Assembly (NCBI GenBank): GCA_030849075.1
Contig: JASAOO010003247.1
Coordinates: 1-31,842, forward strand
DNA length: 31,842 nt
Origin: Zelonia costaricensis
Lineage: Eukaryota; Euglenozoa; Kinetoplastea; Trypanosomatida; Trypanosomatidae
Direction: 5' to 3'
Within the stretch, counting starts at the first letter, position 1; each line of letters begins with the position of its first letter. The notes below the pieces were generated by a model. It made no database searches. It was given only the letters and a program-made list of their open reading frames with translations, and was not told the origin of the DNA. The position numbers were made by a program, and so were the translations under genes. Positions 1 through 8,671 of the stretch are shown here, piece by piece.

Positions 1-470
1 AGGAGGACAGCGTGCTGCATTTGATGCGTACTGGCCCCTATTTCCCGCACTTCACGGGGGCTGCCGCATTGCCGTGTTGGCAAGAGGCCCGACCTACTAC
101 TTTTTTTTTTTCCGATCGACGTGAACACTCACTTCGGTCTCCTTCCCCGGGTCTGCTATAGAAACGCATGCGAGAGCGGTCAGTTGAAGGCATGCAGATA
201 CAAGACATGGGAGAGGAGTGACCGAAGAAGAAGATGGGGGGTTATCACGAAAAGAGAAACAGACAGGGGAAGGTAAAGGAGGCGTTTGTGCGTGATGGTG
301 GAAGTGAATGGGGAAAGGGGTGTGCGTCTGTGTGTGTGCGGCTGTACAGCGGGCGGTGGCCTGAGGTGTGGGAAGGGGGGAGAAGGGGGTGCCACTTCTC
401 GAGCGGCTCAGCGCAACTGTGCAGAGAAACTAGCTGTCCATCAAATCTCACGTAGCAACAAAACAAAATA

Positions 471-490
471 CACACACACACACACACACA
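471..490. repeat. CA microsatellite
   Basis: Ten CA units in the terminal intergenic region, followed by CCCAGACACC. Confidence 0.95.
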
Positions 491-644
491 CCCAGACACC
501 GAGCAACGGCGGCGGAGAAGCAAAGAAGGGAGGTGGGCTCACCGAGAGAGAGAGCCGTGTGCCGGCGCAAGGAGGAGGAGGAGGCGTAATGGAAAGGGAG
601 CGGAGACGAGTTATCAGGCACCAAATGCGCCGACTGAGTGAGTT

Positions 645-678
645 TGTGTGTGTGTGTGTGTGTGTGTTTGTGTGTGTG
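645..678. repeat. TG microsatellite (imperfect)
   Basis: A TG run interrupted once by TTTG, then ending in GCGCGC. Confidence 0.95.
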
Positions 679-1831
679 CGCGCAATCAAGCACACCAAAA
701 TAAGACGCGATGGGGAATACACAGAGCTGAGAAATGAAGACGGGGGAAACGCGACAACCATCAAGAACCCCAGCGAGATCAGGAAAGCCTGACAGTGGTC
801 CAACCAGGGTCTCCGCGTGCAGGTGCGAGCGGGGGAGGGGAGGGGGGGGGGTGGCAACGAAGCAAGGTGAGCAAGAGAGCGTGGGTGTCATAGCTAGCCT
901 CCTCGACAACGCACACACTCACGTTTGTGTCTTGCAAGTGAAGGGCGGGGGGGGGGGGAGAACGGGCGGCGTAGACGAAGAAATGAAGGAAGAGGGGGGA
1001 GGAGGGGAAGGGCGTGAGAGAGCGGGAACGGTGGCGGCGACGTCTCAGCAACACGCATGGTGTGCAGGATGACAAGAAACCGTGGAAGCCTGCGCGTGTG
1101 TTGATGCAAGGCTGCACTTCCGTCACGAACTCCGGCAAAGAAGTCGCATAAAGCGACCCTATCACCGTCGCTTGTGCGTGGCGCATCTCACCGGGAAGCA
1201 CAAGCAGTGTGGGAGCTACGCACAACATCCCTCGACGGCGCACAGAGGCGTATCCAGACACACCGCTGTGCACGCTGCCGTTGCCGTCGCCACCACCACC
1301 ACCACCGTTAAGGGTCCACTCCGCAGTGCATGTTTCACGACCACAAGGGGTTCCTCAAAGGAGAAAAAAAGAAAACGCACGAACCAAAGAACATATGACA
1401 GTGGAGAGCGACAGATGGCGGTGGAGACAGGGCGTTACGCGAGGTCGGCCAGGTGACACGTGTTGACACAAACCAGAAGAAAGAAAAGGGACACGCACAC
1501 ACAAAGAAGAAGTTTCGTACATCCGCATTCACGTCCACGTACACGCAAACACACACCACCGCAAAACAATGAACCCAAACCGCGAACAAGCCTTTTATAA
1601 ACTTGTTTCGGTTCTATTCGCTAAAATCTCACTCTTCTCGATACGTTTTTTTTTGCAGTTTTCATTTCGTGACAGCTGCACTCAAGTCTCCGTTGCCTTC
1701 AAGACGAAGAAAAAAAAGGGAGGAAGGGGAAGTACAGGACGCACACAACACACGCACACACACACATGAGAGGGGGACTAACGTACCTTGTCGGTGCCTT
1801 GTTTGAGCAGCATTCCTCGTCTCTTCAAGTT

Positions 1832-2686
1832 TCAGCGCATGCTGGCTGCGCCGGCCTGCGCGGCGACCATGTCCGCCATGATGTTCGAGACCCCACTGCT
1901 TGAGCCCGGCATCAGGATGAGCTGGTTAGACTTGCCAGCGCCAACATCCTTCATGGCGTCAAAGTACTGGTTCAGCAGCAGCAGGTTCATGACATCCTTG
2001 GCGCGCATGTTGGGCACGGTGTTGACGAAGGACTCGATGCTGCTCTTCAGTCCGCTCATAATCGCCTTGCGCTCGAGGGCCAGGCCCACACCGGACAGCC
2101 GCTTCTCCTCGTAGTCCGCCTCGGCTGCCTTGACGGCGAGAATCTTCTTCAGCTCCGACTCGTGCTCTGCGGCGGTGCGGCGGTAGGCGTTGATCTGCGT
2201 CTGCGAGATGGCGCCCTTCACGGAGGCGCTCGGCTCAATCCGGGTGAGCAGCGTGCTCTCCAGCTGGAAGCCGAATGCGCTGAGCTTCTCCGTCAGCTCC
2301 GTGGCCACGACCTTCTTGATCTCGTCGGACATGAGGAAGAGTTCGTCGAGCGTGTACTTGGGCACCTCGCCGCGGACGATGCTCGAGGCGAAGCTCGCGA
2401 TCTGCTCCGACGGGTTCGAGAAACGGTAGAAGGCGTCCTCGGAGTGCTCGGGCACCACCTTGTAGTGCAGCCGGGTTTCGATGTTGACGACGGCGTTGTC
2501 GCGCGTCTTCGTCTCCACCCGCACCGTCGCGATCGCAATCTTGAGAGAAACGGCGCCGCGCAGCGACTCGACACACGGCATGAGGCAGAAGCAGCCGGGC
2601 TGCACCGTGCGATCGAACTTGCCGCAGTTCTCGACCACGCCGACCTGCGAGGTCGACACACACCCGCAGCAGCAGCAGGAGCTCAT
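1832..2686 (-). CDS. SPFH/Band-7 protein, HIR-like, with Cys-rich N terminus (paralogue A)
   Basis: The 284-residue protein matches the plant hypersensitive-induced-reaction (HIR) branch of the SPFH/Band-7/stomatin superfamily in length and layout. Such proteins are membrane scaffolds that oligomerise in microdomains. Visible parts: an N-terminal cysteine cluster (C4-C7, C9) suited to palmitoylation; an SPFH core of about residues 14-180 containing VETKTRDNAVVNI (57-69); a charged Ala/Glu helix with QTQINAYRRTAAEHE (162-176) and AEADYEEKRLSG (188-199); and a C-terminal segment DVMNLLLLNQYFDAMKDVG (231-249). There is no signal peptide or transmembrane helix, so acylation is the likely anchor. 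The ATG at 2686 is the first AUG after the candidate splice acceptor at 2892-2893; the open frame upstream of it is low-complexity. A diverged paralogue lies 2.9 kb upstream. Family assignment is strong; the physiological role in trypanosomatids is not known to me. Confidence 0.9.
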   Translation of the reverse strand: MSSCCCCGCVSTSQVGVVENCGKFDRTVQPGCFCLMPCVESLRGAVSLKIAIATVRVETKTRDNAVVNIETRLHYKVVPEHSEDAFYRFSNPSEQIASFASSIVRGEVPKYTLDELFLMSDEIKKVVATELTEKLSAFGFQLESTLLTRIEPSASVKGAISQTQINAYRRTAAEHESELKKILAVKAAEADYEEKRLSGVGLALERKAIMSGLKSSIESFVNTVPNMRAKDVMNLLLLNQYFDAMKDVGAGKSNQLILMPGSSSGVSNIMADMVAAQAGAASMR

Positions 2687-2891
2687 GCTGGACGTGTGAT
2701 GAGGAGGGGGAAGGAAAGGAGGAAAGGAAAGGAGGGAGGGAGGGAGGATGAAGGAGGGCGCGGAAGGCCGATGCGCTTGGCTAATGACGTGCTGTGGATG
2801 GACGCTGAAAGTGAATCGTGTGCGTATGTACGACGCTAGGCGACGAGCAACAAACACCGGGAAAAGAAACTCACGCGGAGCAAGGGAAACA

Positions 2892-2893
2892 CT
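2892..2893 (-). promoter_or_regulatory. Candidate spliced-leader acceptor AG for SPFH paralogue A
   Basis: On the minus strand a pyrimidine run ending CTTTTCTTTCCTTTAG precedes this AG. It would give a 5' UTR of about 205 nt in which the ATG at 2686 is the first AUG. A competing site is the AG at 2688-2689, which follows a much longer pyrimidine tract (complement of about 2697-2765) but leaves only one base before the ATG. Confidence 0.4.
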
Positions 2894-3768
2894 AAAGGAA
2901 AGAAAAGGTTGGTTGGCTGGCGCTAGGGAAGGGGGACGGGGGTGTAAGGTGTGAGCGTGGTGCCGAACGGTGCTCTGAAGTCCAGCTACGTGATCAGAGA
3001 GTGAGTGAGAGAAAGAGGGAGCGACGGTTTGAGGGGGAAGAGCTACGGGGAGGAGCAACTGAGATAGGTTCGCGTGCGCGCGTGTGTGCGTCGAGTGTGG
3101 TTGCGTGGTGGCACAGATGGAAGGAAGACGAAGATGTGGGAAAGGAAAAGAGCATCGAGTGAAAGAACCACGCATGAGGAGGTGGACGAGTCAATGCAGC
3201 CACACTCGATCAACGCACTCCGCACAGCCTGCCCCCACTCAACGCGAAGCAGCACAAATAGCGAAGCGGAAAGCATGGCACGGCGCAGAGTACGACGCTC
3301 TCCTTTTTGTTGTTGTGCGAAAGACGCACGCTGGCATCGCATGCGCTCGTCAACAGCAGGTGCGCTGCTCGCGTACGGTGCACACTGCCAAGGACACATT
3401 GCGGCAGCGTCTCTTCGATTTTTCATTCAGCGTTGTCGTCGTCGTCATCTTTCTGTGGTACAGGTGCGTCGAGGACACGAATGCTTGGTGAGGAGGGCAA
3501 AAGGAACAACGGATCAAGAGAAGAATGCGGCAGAGCGATGAAAAAGAAGATGACACGAGAGCACGAGAGGTGCGCACAGGCACACGTGTATATTGTGGCG
3601 GAAGTGCCCCTCCGTGCTCCAGTTTGTTTCTCTCCACTACCTGTATGCCTGCCTGTCTGCGTGCACACGTGCGTGTGGTGTCATTGCCTGAGCCCCGCTG
3701 CAGTCGTTTGTTTCCTCGTCTTTCGCTCGTGCGCATGACCCCGGCCGTGTCATCCTCTTTCGCACGTC

Positions 3769-3802
3769 CACACACACACACACATACACACACACACACA
3801 CA
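3769..3802. repeat. CA microsatellite (one interruption)
   Basis: CA units interrupted by one TA, followed by AAACGCAC copies. It lies between the two SPFH genes. Confidence 0.95.
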
Positions 3803-4027
3803 AACGCACAAACGCACGAGCGCAGGTGAATGCGTCAGTGGGAAGGAAAGAACAAGAAAAGGTGGCGCACTACATCAACCCACAAACGGCACTTCTAAAC
3901 AGCACGACAGAGCCGTGCCACGAGCCACAGCCAAGAGGAAAAGGAGAAGAAAAAAAATGGGCAGACATGCAGTCGTGCTGAATCGCCACACACACACACC
4001 AGCAGCACAGATCAAACGCGATACGGT

Positions 4028-4072
4028 ACAAACACAAACACAAACACAAACACAAACACACACACACACACA
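4028..4072. repeat. ACAAAC hexamer array passing into a CA tract
   Basis: About five ACAAAC-type units grade into pure CA. This compound microsatellite lies between the SPFH genes. Confidence 0.9.
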
Positions 4073-5095
4073 GGTGGACAAACCCACGTTGAGACGCTTC
4101 GTGGATGCGACCGCGGGGTAAAGAGGGGACAGTGAAGGCACGGGCTACTGCGCTAGTCATGGAAGAGAGAGATACCAGAGAAAAAAAAGAAAAAGGAGCC
4201 GAAGAGAGCAACAAGTCAACGTTGATATAGAACCGAAGGCACACAAAAGAAGGCACAGACAGAGTGGAAGGTGCAAACAAGGTGGGGCTTCGGGCACCTG
4301 GTGAAACAAGAGAAAGCAGGTGCAGAGGGCGGAGGCGGCGGGGGAGAATGGGGCATTGAAGGAGAAAACCATACGAGCAGGCAAGCTCCTTTTTTCTTTT
4401 TATTTCGGAATGGGGGGGGGGAAGTGCGGATGCCCACTTGTGGCGTGCTACACGCTGACGTGATGTGTGCAGGAGAGACGAGAGGACAAAGAGAACTCCG
4501 CCTTGACGGGCCTCCCCTGCCCATTCTCCTCTCTTGCGCCTTCCGAGATGGCCTTAACGTCGAACTTCTCGAACCCCCTCCCTCGCCCCGCCACCCGGCA
4601 TGGGCTCCTCTTAGCGCGTTGCACAAGACCAAGACAGAAAAAAAAAAAGGAATGAAAGGACGAGCGTGAGGACGAAGCGGTTCAGGCGACACGAGGGACG
4701 GAAAAGAGGGGGGGGGGCGGAGGTGACGCACGGACGGCGCGCAGAGGTTGAGAGCGAGACGTGGAAACAGGGAGCGGGGGACAACGGTGTGGAGGGGCCT
4801 AGAAGGCGCTGAGGTCAATGAACCGAAGGACAAAAAAAGGAATCTGCGTGCACACCAGCGCGCACAGATATACAGGAAGTGGGACACAACGACGAGTTGT
4901 GAATACCACACACGCGTGAGAACAGAAGAAAAAAAGGGAGAGGGGGGGGGGCGTTCACGAAGACAGTCAGGCAACGAAGAAACAGAAGGGGAAAACAGAA
5001 GCAACAACAGAACGTGTGCGCGCGTGGATCGGGGAGCCGTGCAGGGGGCAGGGGGCAGGGACTGGGGAGGGTACGAGGGTTGGGAAGAGGGAGTN

Positions 5096-5203
5096 AGGGG
5101 AAAACAGAAGCAGCAACAGAACGTGTGCGCGCGTGGATCGGGGAGCCGTGCAGGGGGCAGGGGGCAGGGACTGGGGAGGGTACGAGGGTTGGGAAGAGGG
5201 AGT
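5096..5203. repeat. 108-bp direct duplication flanking an N (probable assembly artefact)
   Basis: Positions 4987-5094 and 5096-5203 are identical except A5004 versus G5113, and a single N at 5095 separates them. Two overlapping contig ends placed side by side without merging would look exactly like this. Both copies contain a G-rich run able to form a quadruplex (5044-5071 and 5153-5180). Confidence 0.8.
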
Positions 5204-5578
5204 AGGAACGAGCAAAGATAAGACAAGACTGCACGGACATTCCCTTGAGCGACCACGGTGTATCTCGTGCACGCACAGGTTCTCGAATTCCGTTTTCGAC
5301 TCTTTCTCAGGACGTTTTCGAAGACAAAGCAAAAGAAAAGAGGCTATCGATACGGCTCGTTGCCGCAGTCGATTCCCACTGCGCGTGCGCCAAACCGTGC
5401 ACCCCGATACACTGCCCACACGTAGACACCCACACACATGTTTTGCTCACACATCTTTAAAAAAAAAAAACAGTGAAGAAAGCGACACGCGCCGTGCTTG
5501 TGCTGGCTCGCAAAACAAGCAACTCCGAGGTGCGTAAGCTCACGATACTCCAGCCTTGTCTTCTCGGCTTCTCTTCCC

Positions 5579-6412
5579 TTAGCGCATGGTCTGCGTGATG
5601 CCCTGGCGGAGCTGGGCGGCGACCTTCTCGAGCCCGCCGTTCGGCTCCAGCATCATCACGGTCGACTTGCTGTTCGACGCAATCGTCTGGAGGGTGTCGT
5701 AGTACTGGTTCATGAGGAGCATGTTCGTCGCATCGTCGGCGGTCAGGTCGCGCACCTCGCTCTGGACATCGCCGATAGACTGCATGAGACCGGCGACGAT
5801 GGCCTTGCGCTGCTCGGCGAGACCCTCACCCGACAGCCGGCGCGCCTCGCAGCGTGCCTCAGCAGCCCGCACGCGCTTCAGCTTCTCCGTCTCGGCCGCG
5901 TCGACGGAGGCGGCGCGGAGGCGCTGGAACTTCTGCACGTCGTTCATCGCCTGCGTGATCTCCGAGCCTGGGTCGATGTCAGAGATGAGCGCGGACATGA
6001 TGTCGATGCCGTAGGCGTTGATGACAGCGTCCACTTCGTCCTTGAGCTGCTGGGAGATGGTACCGCGCTCCACGTAGAGAGCCTCGAGCTTGTAGAGCGG
6101 GATCTTGGCGCGGATGGAGTTGAGCACGTAGTCCCGCATGCACTCCACGGAGGAGTCGCAGGCGTAGTAGGCCTCCGTGACCTTGTCCGGGGCGACCTGG
6201 TACTGGATCACGAGCGCCAGGGTGACGAACACGTTGTCCTTCGTCTTGGACTCTACCTTCAACTCATACTCGAGCAGCCGCAGCGTGACCTGTGTCACGA
6301 GTTCCGAGCCGCACCACAGGCAGTGCAAGCCGGGCTCGGCCGTGCGAGAGAAGCGGCCGCACGTCTCGATAACGCCCACCTCCGACTGCGAGATGGAGGG
6401 GCACTGACCCAT
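5579..6412 (-). CDS. SPFH/Band-7 protein, HIR-like, with N-myristoylation motif (paralogue B)
   Basis: This 277-residue SPFH/Band-7 protein of the HIR type probably scaffolds the cytoplasmic face of a membrane. It begins MGQCPS: Gly2 with Ser6 fits the N-myristoyltransferase consensus and Cys4 is placed for palmitoylation, as in dually acylated membrane proteins. The SPFH core runs from about residue 11 to 175 with VESKTKDNVFVTLALVIQYQ (53-72). It is followed by a charged helix (EKLKRVRAAEARCEARRLSG, 176-195) and the C-terminal NQYYDTLQTIASNSKS (235-250). Compared with paralogue A the architecture is the same, but many core positions differ and the N terminus carries fewer cysteines, so the duplication looks old. 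The start is the first ATG after AGs at 6487-6491 and gives a good ACC-ATG-G context. The family is clear; the function in this organism is inferred only. Confidence 0.9.
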   Translation of the reverse strand: MGQCPSISQSEVGVIETCGRFSRTAEPGLHCLWCGSELVTQVTLRLLEYELKVESKTKDNVFVTLALVIQYQVAPDKVTEAYYACDSSVECMRDYVLNSIRAKIPLYKLEALYVERGTISQQLKDEVDAVINAYGIDIMSALISDIDPGSEITQAMNDVQKFQRLRAASVDAAETEKLKRVRAAEARCEARRLSGEGLAEQRKAIVAGLMQSIGDVQSEVRDLTADDATNMLLMNQYYDTLQTIASNSKSTVMMLEPNGGLEKVAAQLRQGITQTMR

Positions 6413-7204
6413 GGTCGTGGCGGGGGTGAGAGGCGCGAGGAGCGAGACGAGAGGAAAGGGAAAGGCTTGCCGGAGCGTGGACGGTCCTGCTTTGTGTGTG
6501 CGGGTGCGTGTGCAGTACAGCGTACAAACAATCGGCAAAGAGTTCCGACGAAAGCAAGGCGACACGGAGAGAGAGAGAGCAGTGTATGCGAGGAAACGAA
6601 ACGAATCGGTGGAAAAGCGGTGTGGAGGCGGGAGGGGGAAGCGCGAGTACGGTACAGGTACCGGTAACTGCAGTGCAGGTGCGATGCGGGGCCGTGCCAA
6701 GTGAAGGGGGAAGAAGGGGTGGTACACAAGAGCAGAGGGCAAAGGGGGGGGGGCGAGGAGTGGCGGGATTGGGATGGGGAGAGGGAAGGGGATGGGGGGG
6801 GGGGCAGAGGGGCAACGAAATCGAAAAGAACACGCTTGAGGAGTACGTAGTCGCTGTGCACCTCCCTTTACCGTGAGAATCGTCGCCACGGACGATGAGC
6901 GAGACCGGCACGTGGTGAGGTCTGCAGCGCATTTTTCGTGTGTGGTTTCTTGTCGGTTTACTCAGAGTGCACGTCCCCGTAGACAACGCCGGCAGCGCGT
7001 CGCATACAAAAAGAAGAAAAAGAGGAACACCGCCACAAACACGCGCAGCGTTGACGGTGTCAACCTCGCAAGAGGCTCCGGCTAGACGCGCGCAGGGTCG
7101 GGGGAGAGGGCTGAGAGGGGTGAGGATGCACAACCCAGCTGCCCGGCCTTTCAACGCCGTTGGCAGCTGCTCCCTCCCCCCCCTTCCCCCGCATCTCTTA
7201 TTCC
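6413..7204. other. Spacer between SURP gene and SPFH paralogue B, no gene seen
   Basis: The plus strand is purine- and G-rich (G-runs near 6747-6755 and 6795-6805), giving pyrimidine tracts in the transcribed sense. A CT-rich stretch (complement of about 6565-6585) followed by AGs at 6487-6491 could be the trans-splice region of the SPFH gene. No protein-like frame was seen. Confidence 0.5.
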
Positions 7205-7885
7205 TTACGTCCGCTTACGCGACACCCACTGCCCATCTTCCATGACCAGCTCGTACTCCTCGTCATCGGCGTCCTCGGGCTCCGCCGCAGCCACGGCCGG
7301 GGGTTCGGCACCCACGGCGGAGGGGTCGTAGCTCGTTTCGGGGGCCCACGCCGCCGACGAGACGGCGCCATTTGCAGGCTGCTGCGTCGACGCCTGCTGC
7401 TGGTGTGCATCGTGTGGTGCAGCTGCGGTCGCGCTGCCGTTTCCGAAGCCGCCGTCCGTGGCCACCCCGCCATCGCCGAGCCCACTCGCCTGCCCGGCGT
7501 AGTTGCCGTAGTACTGATAGTAGTCCTCCTCGCTCCACTGCTGCTGCTGCTGCTGCTGCTCGCCGTAGGCGTCCTGCTCCTGCCCGTCCCCGAGGGCCAC
7601 GCCCCACGCCCCCGTGCCCACCGCCGCACTGTTCAGCATCCAGTGACGGTATGACTCCAGCAGGTACTGGTAGTACGTGTGGTAGGGGTGCTTCGCCTGG
7701 AGGAAGTCGAAGTAGGGGTTGTGCCGGGTGCGGGTGCGGACCTTGTCCTGATAGCGCGCCCCATCGCAGGAGGCCACCACGTGCTTGGCCACGTACTGGA
7801 TGATCTCATCCTGCTTCCGTGTGATGCCGGCGGGCAAGTTGTCGTCCACCGTCGTCGAGGCGCCGGTGGCGTGTGTGTCGGCCAT
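7205..7885 (-). CDS. SURP (SWAP)-domain protein, probable splicing-associated factor
   Basis: This 226-residue protein has one SURP module at about residues 25-82. Diagnostic residues are NPYFDFL (56-62) and HPYHTYYQYLL (66-76), the typical NPxFxFL...PYHxYY signature of SF3A1/SF3a120 and SWAP proteins. SURP modules bind partner helices in U2 snRNP and related splicing complexes, so a nuclear role in cis- or trans-splicing is likely but inferred. The rest is low complexity: a seven-Gln run (110-116) followed by the Tyr-rich SEEDYYQYYGNY (118-129), Ala/Gly-rich sequence, then an acidic patch ending in a basic tail SRKRT. A second SURP domain and a ubiquitin-like domain, as in SF3A1, are absent, so it is not a full-length SF3A1 of usual layout. 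The ATG at 7885 is the first AUG after the nearest plausible acceptors; upstream sequence in frame encodes only Thr-His repeats. Confidence 0.85.
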   Translation of the reverse strand: MADTHATGASTTVDDNLPAGITRKQDEIIQYVAKHVVASCDGARYQDKVRTRTRHNPYFDFLQAKHPYHTYYQYLLESYRHWMLNSAAVGTGAWGVALGDGQEQDAYGEQQQQQQQWSEEDYYQYYGNYAGQASGLGDGGVATDGGFGNGSATAAAPHDAHQQQASTQQPANGAVSSAAWAPETSYDPSAVGAEPPAVAAAEPEDADDEEYELVMEDGQWVSRKRT

Positions 7886-7954
7886 GCTGCACGCGCGCGA
7901 TGGGGCAGGAAGGCAAGCGCAGAGAGATGAGGCGGGGAAGTCTCTGTCTGTGTC

Positions 7955-7979
7955 TGTGTGTGTGTGTGTGTGTGTGTGT
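7955..7979. repeat. TG microsatellite in the SURP gene leader region
   Basis: A TG run upstream of the SURP gene. It lies within the 5' UTR if the acceptor at 8062-8063 is used. Confidence 0.95.
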
Positions 7980-8070
7980 TTTGAGAGAGGGATAAGGTAA
8001 TGCGGAAGCAACTCGCGGAGGCTGCGATGCAGCGGGTCCAGGTCTCTATGACTGCCCGTATCTGTACAAG

Positions 8071-8089
8071 TGTGTGTGTGTGTGTGTGT
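8071..8089. repeat. TG microsatellite next to a candidate splice acceptor
   Basis: A CA run in the transcribed sense, directly upstream of the AG at 8062-8063. Confidence 0.95.
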
Positions 8090-8671
8090 ATGTATGAACG
8101 TCACGAAAACGAGAATGGACGCAGGAGGTGGAAAAAGCAAAAAGGCGGCAGAGTCGTCGCACTCTGACCCGTGTTATTGAGTTGTCAGCGACTGCAGCGG
8201 AAGCCGAGTCACCGAGATGCCAAGGAGGGTGAGGGAGGGGTGGGCATTCTCATTGTGGTAGTCCGCCTCTCGCCACACGCGACGCCGCACCTAGGCAAGG
8301 CTCTCTTCCGTTGACCTGCATCAACATGAGCGTCCTTGCCACGTGTCTTTCCTTCCCGAGTGCGTTGGGCTTCTTAAAATAGTGCTTGTGGTTGTGAATA
8401 AAGGAGAACAGGTGCGAGCGACGTGCTGCCGCAGTAGGGGCTGAGGCGAGTCGACATCAGTGGGTTGTCGTACGGTGTCCACGAGGACAAGCAGGAAGCT
8501 TAGCGTGCTCGAGGAGGGGGGGGGGGGCGGGGAGAAAGATGAAGGAGAAAGGGAGGGACGGCGCAGCTGCACAGCCGCATCTCGTCAAGTGCCGCACCGA
8601 CACACATGCACAGAGATTGTTTGACGTGCGCTGCCCACCCCCTTCTCGCCTCCTCAGGCCGTCCCCCTTCC

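Larger units (their letters stand above)
1..1831. other. Intergenic / 3' UTR region, no gene seen
   Basis: This is the stretch downstream (in transcription sense) of the first SPFH gene. It holds CA/TG microsatellites (471-490 and 645-678), G-runs (for example 841-850 and 946-957) and purine-rich plus-strand sequence. Between about 1070 and 1320 the sequence is less repetitive, but no frame gives a protein-like translation. It probably contains the 3' UTR of the SPFH gene and the start of the spacer to a next gene outside the window. Confidence 0.6.
2687..5578. other. 2.9-kb interval between the two SPFH genes, no gene seen
   Basis: This interval holds a homopurine block (2700-2760, a pyrimidine tract in the transcribed sense), CA arrays (3769-3802 and 4028-4072), G-runs, and an assembly N at 5095 flanked by a 108-base duplication. 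Minus-strand open frames such as 4216-5256 translate to Pro/Ser/Phe-rich low complexity and cross the duplication. The interval should contain the 3' UTR of SPFH paralogue B and the 5' UTR of paralogue A. Confidence 0.6.
7886..8671. other. Spacer between CxxC gene and SURP gene, no gene seen
   Basis: It holds two TG tracts (7955-7979 and 8071-8089) and a G-run near 8515-8528. In the transcribed sense a pyrimidine-rich stretch, a CA tract and then an AG at 8062-8063 could act as the trans-splice region of the SURP gene (5' UTR about 176 nt). Positions 8140-8510 are unusually non-repetitive for this window and would lie in the 3' UTR of the CxxC gene. I see no gene there. Confidence 0.5.

Noticed and set aside
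286..792. 168-codon plus-strand frame at the left edge
   Set aside because: It reads through CA and TG microsatellites (Thr-His and Val-Cys repeats). No domain.
4216..5256. 346-codon minus-strand open frame
   Set aside because: It contains a peptide duplicated by the assembly artefact at N5095 and is otherwise Pro/Ser/Arg low complexity.
8140..8510. Possible SIDER-type retroposon in a 3' UTR
   Set aside because: The stretch is non-repetitive and in the right place, but I could not recognise the element's signature sequence with confidence and saw no bounding A-tract or second copy in the window. A search with SIDER profiles would decide.
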